Assembly (NCBI GenBank): GCA_024703855.1
Contig: CP087965.1
Coordinates: forward strand, 566,001 to 630,000
DNA from: Polaromonas sp. P2-4
GTDB lineage: Bacteria; Pseudomonadota; Gammaproteobacteria; Burkholderiales; Burkholderiaceae_C
Direction of reading: 5' to 3'
DNA length: 64,000 bases
Shown here: piece after piece, positions 47,487 to 58,030 of the stretch
Layout of the letters: each line of letters begins with the position of its first letter
Position numbering within the stretch: the stretch's first letter is position 1
Program-made: the position numbers and the translations under genes
The notes under the pieces: model-generated
The model's database searches: none
What the model was told of the DNA's origin: nothing
Seen by the model: the letters and a program-made list of their open reading frames with translations, nothing else

Positions 47487-47756
47487 GGGTTTGCTCAAGA
47501 ATGGTTGGTGATGATTGAGAGGCATTTGGAGGTATTTGGGGTATACAGGGATCAAGCTGACCCCTTGATGAACGGCCCTGGCCTGCAAACTTTCCGCTAA
47601 ATATAGCAAGGGAAACCGGGGCCGGGCTTGCGGGCCGGTTACCCGGTAAAAAACACCCCCATCAAACCATCACCTCAAACGCCCCCAGTCGTGGCACGGC
47701 CTTATGCCACTTTCCACGCCAAAGGTTGAAAATAGGCTGAACACACACATCAACTT

Positions 47757-47858
47757 ATTCCATTTCTAATTCGATGCGAGATTAGGCGCACCGCCGCAGA
47801 CAGTGCTGTAACGGCCAAGCCGGGGCAACAACATATCGCGTTGAAGTAGAAATGGAAT
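47757..47858. repeat. 102-bp MITE-like element, copy 2
   Basis: It has the same perfect 12-bp ends as copy 1 (ATTCCATTTCTA ... TAGAAATGGAAT) and a nearly identical left half. It lies 109 bp upstream of the HPF/RaiA gene. The rest of the 480-bp gap (47487-47756) shows nothing I recognise. Confidence 0.82.
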
Positions 47859-47967
47859 TAACCAGGGAGAATGAAACCTCGTACCGCCAAAACGATCACT
47901 GTCCGACGCGTTGGCCAGTGCCCTGCGGCACGGCCTGCGACCACCAAACCCGCAACAAGGACACCGC

Positions 47968-48330
47968 ATGCAAGTTCAAGTCAACACCAGCAACGGCATT
48001 GAGAACAAGGACGCACTGGAGCGCTGGGCCAATGCCGAATTGAAAGAAACCCTGAGCCGCTTCAAGGACGATGTAACCCGGGTCGAAGTGCATCTGAGCG
48101 ATGAAAACAGCGAGAAGTCCGGTGGCGACAAGCGCTGCATGATGGAAGCACGCCTGGCCCACCACCAGCCGATTGCGGTCAACCACCACGCACCCAGCAT
48201 GGACGAGGCCTTCAGGGTCGCCACCACCAAGCTGAAGCGGGCGCTGGAAAACACGCTGGGGCGACTCAGAAACCATCGGGACCACGCCTCCATCCGCAAA
48301 GATGGCGTCGTCGATGCGGAGCAAACCTAG
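47968..48330 (+). CDS. HPF/RaiA family ribosome-associated protein
   Basis: The 120-residue protein starts MQVQVNTSNGIENKDALERW and continues RFKDDVTRVEVHLSDENSEK, CMMEARLAHHQPIAVNHHAP, FRVATTKLKRALENTLGRLR, the beta-alpha-beta-beta-beta-alpha pattern of short hibernation-promoting/RaiA proteins that bind the 30S subunit. The C-terminal tail is acidic. ATG 47968 follows AAGGA; a longer in-frame ORF from 47911 is less likely. A MITE-like element lies in its upstream region. Confidence 0.85.
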   Translation: MQVQVNTSNGIENKDALERWANAELKETLSRFKDDVTRVEVHLSDENSEKSGGDKRCMMEARLAHHQPIAVNHHAPSMDEAFRVATTKLKRALENTLGRLRNHRDHASIRKDGVVDAEQT

Positions 48331-48603
48331 GGTTTGTTCACCGCCCTGCCCGGCTGGTTTTTTGCAATCAAACACCGGGCGCTGATGCCCATGCAACCGG
48401 GTAACTCAAGCCCGTCGACTGAAAGGCCTGCGCACCTTGCCCCTACCCCTTGCCCGATGGCCTTGATAAGCCACTAGAATCAATTTAAACAAACAAGCCA
48501 ATGGGGCAGCTCCCAGCCACAACGAACAGGGGTGGACACACCGTGCATGACAAGAAGGTTTATTCACTGACGCCTCTGGGCGAACAGCAGTTGCGCGGGT
48601 GCC

Positions 48604-49350
48604 ATGACTACGGCCTCGCCCGCAGAGGTTGAATTGCTGGTCCGGGTGGATGGCATCCTCACCATCGGCCAGATCAAGGCGGGCATGAAACCTTTGCCGC
48701 CCGACAACTTCGATGCCACCATCTCGCGGCTGATTGACCAAGGGCTGCTGCATATCCGGACAAACGATCCGTTTGCCGACCAGTTCACGATCAAGCCATC
48801 AAGGATGGCGCTGACGCAGGCGACCGCTGAAGCCGATGCCGGTACCGCCTCGCTGCAGAAAGCCGGCTACTTCGTGCGTATTGCGCGCAAGCGACTGCCG
48901 CGCGTGCTGGCAGAAGGTGAAGTGCTGTCCGCCCTTGTCGTGGACGATGAGCCGCACCTGGCCAGGTTCCTTCAGCACTACCTTACGTTTGAGGGCTTCG
49001 ATGTGCGTATCGCCGGCGCGCGGGCAGAGATCGTCGCCGAACTCCGCAAACTCCCGGTCCCCGATCTGGTCCTGCTGGACGTGATGCTGCCCGATGCTGA
49101 CGGCTTCGACATTTTGCTCAGGATGCGCCAGCACCCGGCGCTCAAAGACGTTCCGGTGATCATGCTGACCGGCAGGGCCACGCGCGAAGCGGTCATCAAA
49201 GGCCTGGCCGGGGGCGCAGACGGCTATATCACCAAGCCGTTCGAGGTCGACGCCCTGCTGGAAGCCGTGCGCACCGTGACCGGCCTGTCCGGTGACCCGT
49301 CCCCCGCCTTCACTCTAAGCTCCGACCCCTGGCCGGAAAAAGCCAAATAA
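48604..49350 (+). CDS. Response regulator with N-terminal winged-helix-like region
   Basis: The ORF encodes 248 residues. The N-terminal about 75 residues (SPAEVELLVRVDGILTIGQI, FDATISRLIDQGLL) look like a small winged-helix module. A receiver domain starts near residue 110 (LSALVVDDEPHLARFLQHYL, the phospho-Asp in VLLDVMLPDADGFDILL, VIMLTGRATREAV, GYITKPFEVDALLEAV). Coding similarity (KKVYSLTPLGEQQLRG) continues upstream to GTG 48543 but is out of frame by one G near 48598, so the true start is probably 48543. It heads a phosphorelay operon with an Hpt protein, a hybrid kinase and a CheY-like protein. Confidence 0.8.
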   Translation: MTTASPAEVELLVRVDGILTIGQIKAGMKPLPPDNFDATISRLIDQGLLHIRTNDPFADQFTIKPSRMALTQATAEADAGTASLQKAGYFVRIARKRLPRVLAEGEVLSALVVDDEPHLARFLQHYLTFEGFDVRIAGARAEIVAELRKLPVPDLVLLDVMLPDADGFDILLRMRQHPALKDVPVIMLTGRATREAVIKGLAGGADGYITKPFEVDALLEAVRTVTGLSGDPSPAFTLSSDPWPEKAK

Positions 49351-49370
49351 GTACCTGGCACTAGCAACCC

Positions 49371-49709
49371 ATGAGCCGGTCAAAACTTGAGCTTCTGCAA
49401 TTCATAGAAGCCCAGCGCGCTGATTACCAGCGTACGCTGCCGGAGAAAATGACCCAGATCGAAACGCTGTGGCACGACGCCCGGCAGGCCGGCGAAGCAC
49501 CCGACAAACTCAGCACCCTGGAACGCCTGGCCCACAGCCTGCATGGCACGGCCGGGACTTACGGATTTCGCGATTTGAGCCATGCCGGCCATACCCTGGA
49601 ACTGGCGGTTCGGGCCCTGATGGATACCGGTGCAACGCCCACAGAAACGCAGCAACTGCACATCACGGAAGCGATCAATGCGGTCAGGCTCAGTCTGCCC
49701 GCGCAGTAA
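49371..49709 (+). CDS. Histidine phosphotransfer (Hpt) domain protein
   Basis: The 112-residue helical protein carries the Hpt core LERLAHSLHGTAGTYGFRDL, where the His in HSLHG or RLAHS is the phosphoacceptor (AHSLHGTAGTYG fits the HxxKG-like motif with a T variant). An Hpt protein carries phosphate from a hybrid kinase's receiver to a final receiver. It lies 20 bp after the response regulator and 53 bp before the hybrid kinase. It is intact. Confidence 0.82.
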   Translation: MSRSKLELLQFIEAQRADYQRTLPEKMTQIETLWHDARQAGEAPDKLSTLERLAHSLHGTAGTYGFRDLSHAGHTLELAVRALMDTGATPTETQQLHITEAINAVRLSLPAQ

Positions 49710-49762
49710 CTCCTCGCGCTGACAACGCAGCCCTACAACAAGAGCAAAAACGAGAGCGCTGC

Positions 49763-52676
49763 ATGAAATTCACCTTCCGCATCAAGATCAACCTGGCGCT
49801 AGGCGCGGGACTGGCGCTCCTGCTGCTGATTGGCATGAGCTCTTACACGACCATCAATGCATTGCTGGGCGACGCCCGTACCGAGAGCGACTCGCAGGAG
49901 ACCGTGCTGCTGCTGGAGCGGATGGTTTCCCAACTGAAAGCCACCGAGTCCTGGCAGCGCAAATACCTGATCACGGCAGACACGGACGATTTGAGGGCCT
50001 ACCAGGCGGCCCGCATTGGCGTGAACAACACGCTGAGCGAGGGCGCGCAGCCTGTCGCCATCACCGACGAGCAAAAGCTTTTGCCCTCGCTGAAGAGTTC
50101 CATTACCCATCACCTGGAAAGCATGGACCAATCCGTAACAACCCGGCAGGAATCCGGGCTGCGGGCCGCTACGGTGCTCGTTAGCAGTGACTCGAATCGC
50201 CAGCTTCGTGAAAAGATCGACAGCCTGGTCGAGAGTATTAAAACCGGTGAATCACTCGCCTTGCAGCGATCACGAGGACAAACCCAGCGTAGCGCGCAAG
50301 CCATCAAACTGCTGATCCTGGCGGGCGGCCTGCTCTCGCTGGGGCTGCTGGTCTGGGCGATCTTCGTGATCAACTACTACGAGGCGAAGCGCCGGCGGGT
50401 AGAAGCCCAGCTGTCCGACAGTGTGGCCATGAGCCGTGCAGTGACCGAAAGCATGGCCGAGGGGGTCATCACGACCACCGCAGACGGCCTCATCTCGAAC
50501 GTCAACGCGGCCGGCCTGAAGCTGTTTGGCTACCCGCTGCCAGAGCTGCTGGGGCGTCCGATGACACAACTGATACCGGCCCGTTACCACCCTGGGTTTG
50601 AGCAGTTTTTCAAGTCCCTGCCCTCCCAGCCAAAAGGGTTCAAGGTGTCCGGCCGCGAAACGCTGGGACTGCGCAAGAACGGTGACGAGATTGCGCTGCA
50701 GCTGTCGCTCGGCGATGTCACGGTGGACGGCAAGCGACTGTTCTCGGCCATTGTGCGTGACATCACGGAAACCAAGCGCATCAGCGATGCCCTGCACGCC
50801 AGCGAATCCCAGATGCGGCAGGTGACCGACACCGTGCCGGCGCTGATTGCCTACGTGGACGCGGAACAGCGCGTCCAGTTTCACAACAAGGCCTACGAGG
50901 AAAGCCTTGGCCTGAACCACGGCCAGATCCAGGGCAAAACCCTGCGCGAGGTGCTGAGTGACAACTTTTATGAGAAGGTACGCGACAAGGTTGAAGATGC
51001 GATCTCGGGCTATTCGGTTAGCTACGAAAGGTCCCAGATGAATGCCCAGGGCGACCTGCGGGACTACGACATGAAGTATTTCCCTGCGCTACGGTGAGGG
51101 CGAACAGGAAGGCCAGGTGATTGGTTTTTATGCATTGGGCAACGACATCACCGAGTTAAAGCGCATTGACCGCATGAAGAGCGAGTTTGTCTCGACCGTG
51201 AGTCACGAACTGCGTACGCCGCTCACCTCGATCCGCGGCTCGCTGGGCCTGATCTCGGGCGGTGTGGCCGGCGTGCTGCCCGACAAGGCGAAAAGCCTGG
51301 TAGGCATTGCCAAAGACAATTGCGAACGCCTGATCCGCCTGATTAACGACATTCTGGACAGCGAAAAAATCGAGTCCGGAAAAATGCGCTTTGAACTGCA
51401 AGTGACTGCGCTCAAACCCCTGCTGGAACAGGCGTTGGCGGCCATCGAAGGCTTCGCCGCACAGCATCAGGTCACACTGGTGCTGGACGCGCCCGATGAC
51501 ACCCTGCGTGCCAATATCGACAGCGACCGCCTCACGCAGGTCATCACCAACCTGCTGTCCAATGCCGTGAAGTTTTCACCGCCGCAGACACCCGTTCAGG
51601 TCAGGCTTCTGCGAGCCAATGGACGGGTGCGTGTCGAGGTCAACGACCATGGTTCGGGCATCCCGGATGAGTTTCGCAAGCGCATCTTCCAGAAGTTCTC
51701 GCAGGCCGACTCGTCGGATACGCGGCAAAAGGGGGCACCGGCCTGGGCCTGAGCATTTCACGAGCCATCGTTGAGCGCATGAGCGGCCGCATGGGCTTCA
51801 GCTCCGAGGCGGACGTTGGGACGATCTTCTTTTTGAGCTGCCCGAATGGCAAACCAGCAAGCCTGCCGCGCCTGACAAAAGCACAAGCACAAGCTTCGTC
51901 GCGTCAAGCTACACGGCGCCCAGACCGCGCATCCTGGTGTGCGAAGACGACCCCGACGTCGCGCGACTGATCGGCATGATGCTCGACAAGGGCGGCTTTG
52001 AAGCGGACATGGTGCACAGTGCGGCGCAGGCGCTGGAGCTGTTGACGATCCAGGCCTACGCCGCCATGACGGTGGACCTGAGACTGCCCGACCAGGACGG
52101 CGCCTCGCTGATTCGTACGCTGCGCGACGAAAAGCACACACGGCATCTTCCGATCGTGGTGGTGTCGGCCATGGCCGAAGAAGGTCGGCTGCAATTCAAC
52201 AACCAGCCGTTCATGGTGTCCGGCTGGCTTGAAAAACCGATTGATGAAAACCGGCTGATCCTCGGCTTGCGCCGCGCGATTGCAGGCATCACCGGGGACA
52301 AGCCGCGCATTCTGCATGTGGAAGACGACCAGGACATCCAGCGCATCACGGCCGCCATTTCGCAAGACCTGGCCACGTTTGTGTTTGCCGCCACACTGGA
52401 AGAAGCCCGGGCGCATCTGCGCTCCCACCTGGTGGATGCAGTACTGCTTGACCTTGACCTGGGCCCCGGGGAGACATCTGGCTCGGATCTGTTTGCCGAC
52501 ATTGCACAGCTCGACCCTCCCCGCCGGTGGTGATTTTTTCAGCCAGCGATGTGAGTGCCGCCGACAGAGAACACGCCACCGCCATCCTGCTGAAGACGAA
52601 AACTTCTGATGATGAACTGCGCGCCACGCTCGCGCGCGTTCTTGCCCGCTCCACCTCTTCCCACCAAAAAGCCTGA
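49763..52676 (+). pseudogene. Hybrid sensor histidine kinase with two receiver domains, frameshifted
   Basis: The restored protein is about 970 residues. Order: first membrane helix (INLALGAGLALLLLIGMSSY), CHASE3-like periplasmic domain, second helix (LLILAGGLLSLGLLVWAIFV), two PAS domains (AVTESMAEGVITTTADGLIS; ALIAYVDAEQRVQFHNKAYE), HisKA with EFVSTVSHELRTPLTSIRGS, HATPase with TNLLSNAVKFSPPQ and GTGLGLSISRAIVERM, then REC1 (RILVCEDDPDVARLIGMML) and REC2 (RILHVEDDQDIQRITAAISQ, VLLDLDLGPG). Four indels break it: near 51090, 51735, 51833 (T-run) and 52525. The signal is unknown. It likely works with the Hpt and CheY-like neighbours. Confidence 0.85.
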
Positions 52677-52684
52677 GCCTCACC

Positions 52685-53071
52685 ATGCCTACACCCCTTA
52701 ATCGCATCCTTTACGTTGAAGACGAGCCCGACATCCGCGCGATTGCCCAGATGGCACTTGAAGCCGTGGGCGGATTTACCGTCGTGACCTGTGCCTCGGG
52801 CCGTGAAGCACTGGCCGCAGCCCCCGGCGCTGCGGCCGACCTGCTCTTGCTGGACGTGATGATGCCCGGCATGGACGGCCCCAACACGCTGCAGGCCTTG
52901 CGCCAGTTGCCGGCCACCGCCAGCACGCCCGTCATTTTCATGACGGCCAAAGTGCAGGCGGCCGAAGTGGCCCAGTACAAGGCGCTGGGCGCACTGGACG
53001 TGATCGCCAAGCCGTTTGATCCGATGGAGCTCTCGGCGCAGATCCGGCAGATTTACGACCTCCCACGTTAG
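52685..53071 (+). CDS. CheY-like single-domain response regulator
   Basis: The intact 128-residue receiver has [20 protein letters not shown] with the acidic pair, the phospho-Asp in [33 protein letters not shown] with the Thr switch and [12 protein letters not shown] with the conserved Lys. There is no output domain, so it works by protein contact or as a phosphate sink. The start is 8 bp after the kinase stop. Confidence 0.88.
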   Translation: MPTPLNRILYVEDEPDIRAIAQMALEAVGGFTVVTCASGREALAAAPGAAADLLLLDVMMPGMDGPNTLQALRQLPATASTPVIFMTAKVQAAEVAQYKALGALDVIAKPFDPMELSAQIRQIYDLPR

Positions 53072-53150
53072 CCGGATGGGCACTGGTGAAAACCACGGGG
53101 TTTTGCTAGCATTTCAAAGTCAGAATTTTCTGACCCCGACGGAGACTGAA

Positions 53151-53387
53151 ATGAAACTCATCATTGCTGCATTGGCCCTGGCCACCTCCTCCCTGGCTTT
53201 GGCCAACAACTGCCCGGTCCTCATGAAGGCGATAGACGCCAAACTCGCGACCAACCCCGAACTCTCGGCCGCTGACATGACCAAGGTCAAGGCCTTGTGC
53301 GCGGATGGAGAGAAGTTTCACAAGGCCGGTAAACACGCCGAGTCAGAAAAAGCCCTGGGCGACGCCAAAAAGCTGCTGGGGATATAG
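53151..53387 (+). CDS. Small exported protein, unknown function
   Basis: The 78-residue precursor has a clean signal peptide (MKLIIAALALATSSLALA), then a mature part NNCPVLMKAIDAKLATNPEL with two Cys (NNCP and KALCAD) and repeated small helices rich in Lys and Ala. I do not recognise a named family. The pattern, a charged helical hairpin after export, is common in small periplasmic proteins. ATG 53151 follows GGAGACTGAA. It is a single gene after the phosphorelay operon. Confidence 0.65.
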   Translation: MKLIIAALALATSSLALANNCPVLMKAIDAKLATNPELSAADMTKVKALCADGEKFHKAGKHAESEKALGDAKKLLGI

Positions 53388-53476
53388 CCCCCAGGCCCGT
53401 CACTGCGTCTACGTCGCTCCCCTCGAGGGGCCGTTTTCACGGGGTCGGCCTGGATCTACGTGATTGGGAGCCTTGC

Positions 53477-53932
53477 ATGCCTACCGTTTCGCGCACCCTG
53501 CTGTCCCAATGGCGCTGGTGGCTGGCTGCGGCCACTGCCACACTGGCCCTGCATGTCGGCGCGAGTGCCGCGCCGCTCTCGTCCACTGACGAAAAAAGCG
53601 TACGTACCGTGGTGCAAGGGCAGCTGGCAGCCTTTGCCAACGACGATGCGAACAAGGCCTTTTCTTACGCGGCACCGAATGTGCGTGAAGCGGTCGGCAC
53701 GGCAGCCGGTTTTATGGCCATGGTGCGCAATGCCTACCCGGTGGTGTACCGCCCGGCCTCGGCGGCCTTTCTCAAACCCGAAGGCAAGGACGACAAGGCG
53801 ATTCAGCGGGTCCAGATGACGGACGCCAGCGGCGACTCGTGGCTGGCCATTTACAGCCTGCAGCGGCAAAAAGACAAAGCCTGGCGCATCACCGGCTGCG
53901 TGGTGGTTGCAAACAATGGGCGTATGGCCTAG
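53477..53932 (+). CDS. DUF4864 domain protein, exported
   Basis: The 151-residue protein has an N-terminal export helix (WRWWLAAATATLALHVGASA), then a cystatin/NTF2-like alpha+beta fold: VRTVVQGQLAAFANDDANKA, FSYAAPNVREAVGTAAGFMA, VRNAYPVVYRPASAAFLKP, WLAIYSLQRQKDKAWRITGC. This order fits DUF4864, of unknown function, usually periplasmic. The ribosome-binding site is weak. The stop codon TAG is the first part of an 18-bp motif also found at 209-226. Confidence 0.72.
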   Translation: MPTVSRTLLSQWRWWLAAATATLALHVGASAAPLSSTDEKSVRTVVQGQLAAFANDDANKAFSYAAPNVREAVGTAAGFMAMVRNAYPVVYRPASAAFLKPEGKDDKAIQRVQMTDASGDSWLAIYSLQRQKDKAWRITGCVVVANNGRMA

Positions 53933-53947
53933 GGAAACTCTGCATAA
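53930..53947. repeat. 18-bp motif shared with 209-226
   Basis: TAGGGAAACTCTGCATAA matches the copy at 209-226 with one difference. It includes the stop codon of the DUF4864 gene. No transposase is nearby. Confidence 0.35.
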
Positions 53948-54121
53948 CCCCACGCGGGCTGCACCCGGCGGCGCATGGTCATGCCAAGATGTTACTTTTT
54001 TCGTCAAAGGTGTTAATTTGAAACAAGGCTATCGGCCTACGCATCCGGACAGCTTGCCCCCTAAGATCAGGACCGCAAGAACTGCAACCCGCAGTTTTAT
54101 CCATTCAAGTAAGGGCATATC

Positions 54122-54835
54122 ATGTTGATCAAAAAAACCATCGTCGCGTTGGGCGCTGCCAGCCTTGTTCTGCTGGGCGGCGGGCTGGTTGGGGCGCAAA
54201 CGGCCACCAGTACCACCACCACAACCAGCAGCAATCCGCAGGGTGACAAGCTGGCGTCCAGCTACAGCGGCTTTGCCGGTTCGCAAACCAATGCCCAGTC
54301 GTTGGTCAACGGAATGCGTACCGGTTCCAGCATCACGCTGGCGCCCAGCGTGACAGGGCCTAACGCGGGCGCACCCGCAGCAAGCTTTTCGCCGGCGACC
54401 AGCAAGATGGGTTATGGCAACATCAATATCGCCCTCTCGCTTGCAAAAACCTCCCTTGCCAAAGAGGGCATCACCAATCCCACGCCAGCGCAACTTTCCG
54501 CCACTTTGGGCGGCATATTGGGGCAAAGAAGCCAGGGTATGGGTTGGGGAAACATTGCCAAGAGCATGGGGGTCACGCTCGGTTCCGTCGTGAGCGCCTC
54601 CCACACCGACAAGAGTGGCAAGAAGTCTGAGCACGCGGCAAAAGCCGAAAGCGTTGCCAGGTCGGATCACGCAGGCAAAGGACTTGCCGCCAGCAATGAG
54701 GCCGGTAACCACGGAAAAGGCGGCAATGCGGGTAACGCTGGCAACGGGGGTGGTAACGGTGGTGGCGGCGGCAATGGCGGCGGCAACGGGGGTGGTAACG
54801 GCGGCGGAAATGGTGGCGGCGGCGGTCACAAATAA
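54122..54835 (+). CDS. Secreted protein with Gly/Asn-rich repeat tail
   Basis: The 237-residue protein has a signal peptide (IVALGAASLVLLGGGLVGAQ), a Ser/Thr-rich segment, a middle region with MGYGNINIALSLAKTSLAKE, LSATLGGILGQRSQGMGWGN and IAKSMGVTLGSVVSA, and a tail from about residue 195 made of GGN/GGGN units (GGNGGGNGGGNGGGNGGGGG). The MGWGN/IAKSMG motifs recur in exported Gly-rich proteins of Burkholderiales, but no function is established to my knowledge. The tail may be flexible or adhesive. ATG 54122 follows AAGGGCAT; a strong terminator follows the gene. Confidence 0.68.
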   Translation: MLIKKTIVALGAASLVLLGGGLVGAQTATSTTTTTSSNPQGDKLASSYSGFAGSQTNAQSLVNGMRTGSSITLAPSVTGPNAGAPAASFSPATSKMGYGNINIALSLAKTSLAKEGITNPTPAQLSATLGGILGQRSQGMGWGNIAKSMGVTLGSVVSASHTDKSGKKSEHAAKAESVARSDHAGKGLAASNEAGNHGKGGNAGNAGNGGGNGGGGGNGGGNGGGNGGGNGGGGGHK

Positions 54836-54873
54836 TGCATCCTGAGCCTTAAGCGCTCACGTGCTCACAAACG

Positions 54874-54906
54874 GGCCGCCAGACTTCAAGGTCTGGCGGC
54901 CTTTTT
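54874..54906 (+). terminator. Rho-independent terminator
   Basis: An 11-bp perfect stem GGCCGCCAGAC/GTCTGGCGGCC with a TTCAAG loop is followed by TTTTT. It lies between the Gly-rich gene (+) and the end of norR (-). Confidence 0.88.
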
Positions 54907-54926
54907 CGCGCCTGGGCCGGGCTGTT

Positions 54927-56506
<1,580 letters not shown>

Positions 56507-56600
56507 ATTGACTCTTTAAAGAATCATTATGACCGCTTGATTTCAGTATCTTTTTGACTCGCATATTTCGTAAGCCCTTGATTTATATAGCCGCACGGCA

Positions 56601-56616
56601 TGGCACGACTCTTGAA
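56601..56616 (+). promoter_or_regulatory. Sigma-54 promoter (-24/-12) upstream of hmp
   Basis: TGGCACG-ACTC-TTGAA matches the sigma-54 consensus TGGCACG-N4-TTGCW with the single change C to A in the -12 element. It is about 80 bp before the hmp start. A dyad ACTCTT-GAATA-AAGAGT (56608-56624) overlaps the -12 region, and a second dyad GACTCTTTAAAGAATC lies at 56510-56525. Confidence 0.75.
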
Positions 56617-56696
56617 TAAAGAGTGTCGGCCACAAAGCCCGGCAGTTCGTCCGGCTTCGCACCGTGCGAGGCAACGCTGCCATTACCGGAGAACCC

Positions 56697-57893
56697 ATGC
56701 TGACCACACAACAACGCGCTATCGTCAAATCCACCGTGCCCCTGCTTGAAAGCGGCGGCGAAGCGCTGACCACGCACTTCTACAAAATCATGTTGAGCGA
56801 GCACCCCGAGGTGCGGCCTTTTTCAACCAGGCGCACCAGGCCAATGGCGACCAACCCGCGCTGGCCAACGGGGGTGCTGATGTATGCCCGGCATATTGAC
56901 CAGCTTGAAAAACTCGGTGGGCTGGTCGCGCAAATCATCAACAAGCATGTGTCGCTGCAGATTGAACCGGCGCACTACCCCATCGTGGGCAGTTGCCTGC
57001 TGCGTGCCATTCGCGAAGTGCTGGGCGCAGAGATTGCCACCGACGAGGTGCTGGCGGCTTGGGGCGCGGCCTACCAGCAGCTGGCCGACATCCTGATCGG
57101 CGCTGAAGAAAAGATTTACGCCGACACGGCCGCCGCGCCCGGTGGCTGGCGCAGTGCGCGCGCCTTTCGTGTGGCGCGCAAAGTGGCCGAAAGCAGCGAA
57201 ATCACCTCGTTTTACCTGGAGCCGCAAGATGGTGGCGCGCTGGTGAACTTTGAGCCGGGCCAGTACCTCGGCCTGCGTCTGGTGGTGAACGGCCAGGAAA
57301 TCCGCCGCAATTATTCACTGTCGGCAGCGCCCAACGGCCACAGCTACCGCATCAGCGTCAAGCGCGAAGCCGGTGGCGCGGCCTCCAACTACCTGCACGA
57401 CGAGTTGCATGAAGGCGATATGCTCGATGTGTTCCCGCCCGCCGGCGAGTTTGTGCTGGCAGCCGGCGACAAGCCCGTGGTGCTGATCAGCGGCGGGGTC
57501 GGCATCACGCCCACGCTGGCCATGCTGGACGCCGCGCTGCAGGGAACGCGGCCGGTGCACTTCATCCACTTCGCGCGCAACCGGGCGGTACACGCTTTTC
57601 GCGACACCATCGCGGCGCGCAAGGCCAAGCATGCGCAATTGCAGCACTTTTATGTGTACGACGAGCATGTGGCCGATACCGACGGGACCGATGACGCCGG
57701 TGCGCCGCACGCCACGGGCCGCGTCAACAGTGAACAGCTGGCCCGGTGGTTACCGCCATCACGCGATGTGGACGCCTATTTTCTGGGGCCCAAACCCTTT
57801 ATGCGGCAGGTGAAAAGGCAGTTGCGCGAACTGGGCGTGCCAGAGGCGCAAACCCGCTACGAGTTTTTCGGCCCGGCCAGCGCGCTGGAGTAA
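56697..57893 (+). CDS. hmp: hmp, flavohemoprotein nitric oxide dioxygenase (with two cancelling indels)
   Basis: The ORF encodes 398 residues in one frame, with globin, FAD and NAD domains. The globin has VPLLESGGEALTTHFYKIML (Tyr29) and NKHVSLQIEP with the proximal His. The reductase has RRNYSLSAAPNGHSYRISVK (FAD), LISGGVGITPTLAMLDAALQ (NAD) and DAYFLGPKPFMRQV. Residues 42-59 read STRRTRPMATNPRWPTG, whereas one more T at 56819-56823 and one fewer G at 56870-56874 would give FFNQAHQANGDQPALANG, restoring the distal Gln53. The enzyme turns NO plus O2 into nitrate. The sigma-54 promoter and divergent norR fit NO induction. Confidence 0.9.
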   Translation: MLTTQQRAIVKSTVPLLESGGEALTTHFYKIMLSEHPEVRPFSTRRTRPMATNPRWPTGVLMYARHIDQLEKLGGLVAQIINKHVSLQIEPAHYPIVGSCLLRAIREVLGAEIATDEVLAAWGAAYQQLADILIGAEEKIYADTAAAPGGWRSARAFRVARKVAESSEITSFYLEPQDGGALVNFEPGQYLGLRLVVNGQEIRRNYSLSAAPNGHSYRISVKREAGGAASNYLHDELHEGDMLDVFPPAGEFVLAAGDKPVVLISGGVGITPTLAMLDAALQGTRPVHFIHFARNRAVHAFRDTIAARKAKHAQLQHFYVYDEHVADTDGTDDAGAPHATGRVNSEQLARWLPPSRDVDAYFLGPKPFMRQVKRQLRELGVPEAQTRYEFFGPASALE

Positions 57894-57929
57894 TACCTTG
57901 GCAGGCAGGCCCGGCATGGGCGCGCGAAA

Positions 57930-57990
57930 CACTATCTTTTTAATAGCTTCTTATGCCCGCCAATACTGGGCTAGAGGCCTTATTTGCTTG
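57930..57990 (+). repeat. Dispersed ~60-bp repeat copy
   Basis: ACTATCTTTTTAATAGCTTC, TTATGCCCGCCAATACTGGG, CTAGAGGCCTTATTTGC matches the family. It lies downstream of hmp. Confidence 0.62.
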
Positions 57991-58030
57991 AAAAGTGCGC
58001 TGGAAACGTTTCCTGGCGCACTGAGCCACC

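Noticed and set aside
47693-47710. TGGCACGGCCTTATGCCA as a sigma-54 promoter for the HPF/RaiA gene
   Set aside because: The -12 half does not match TTGC at the right spacing, and a MITE lies between it and the gene.
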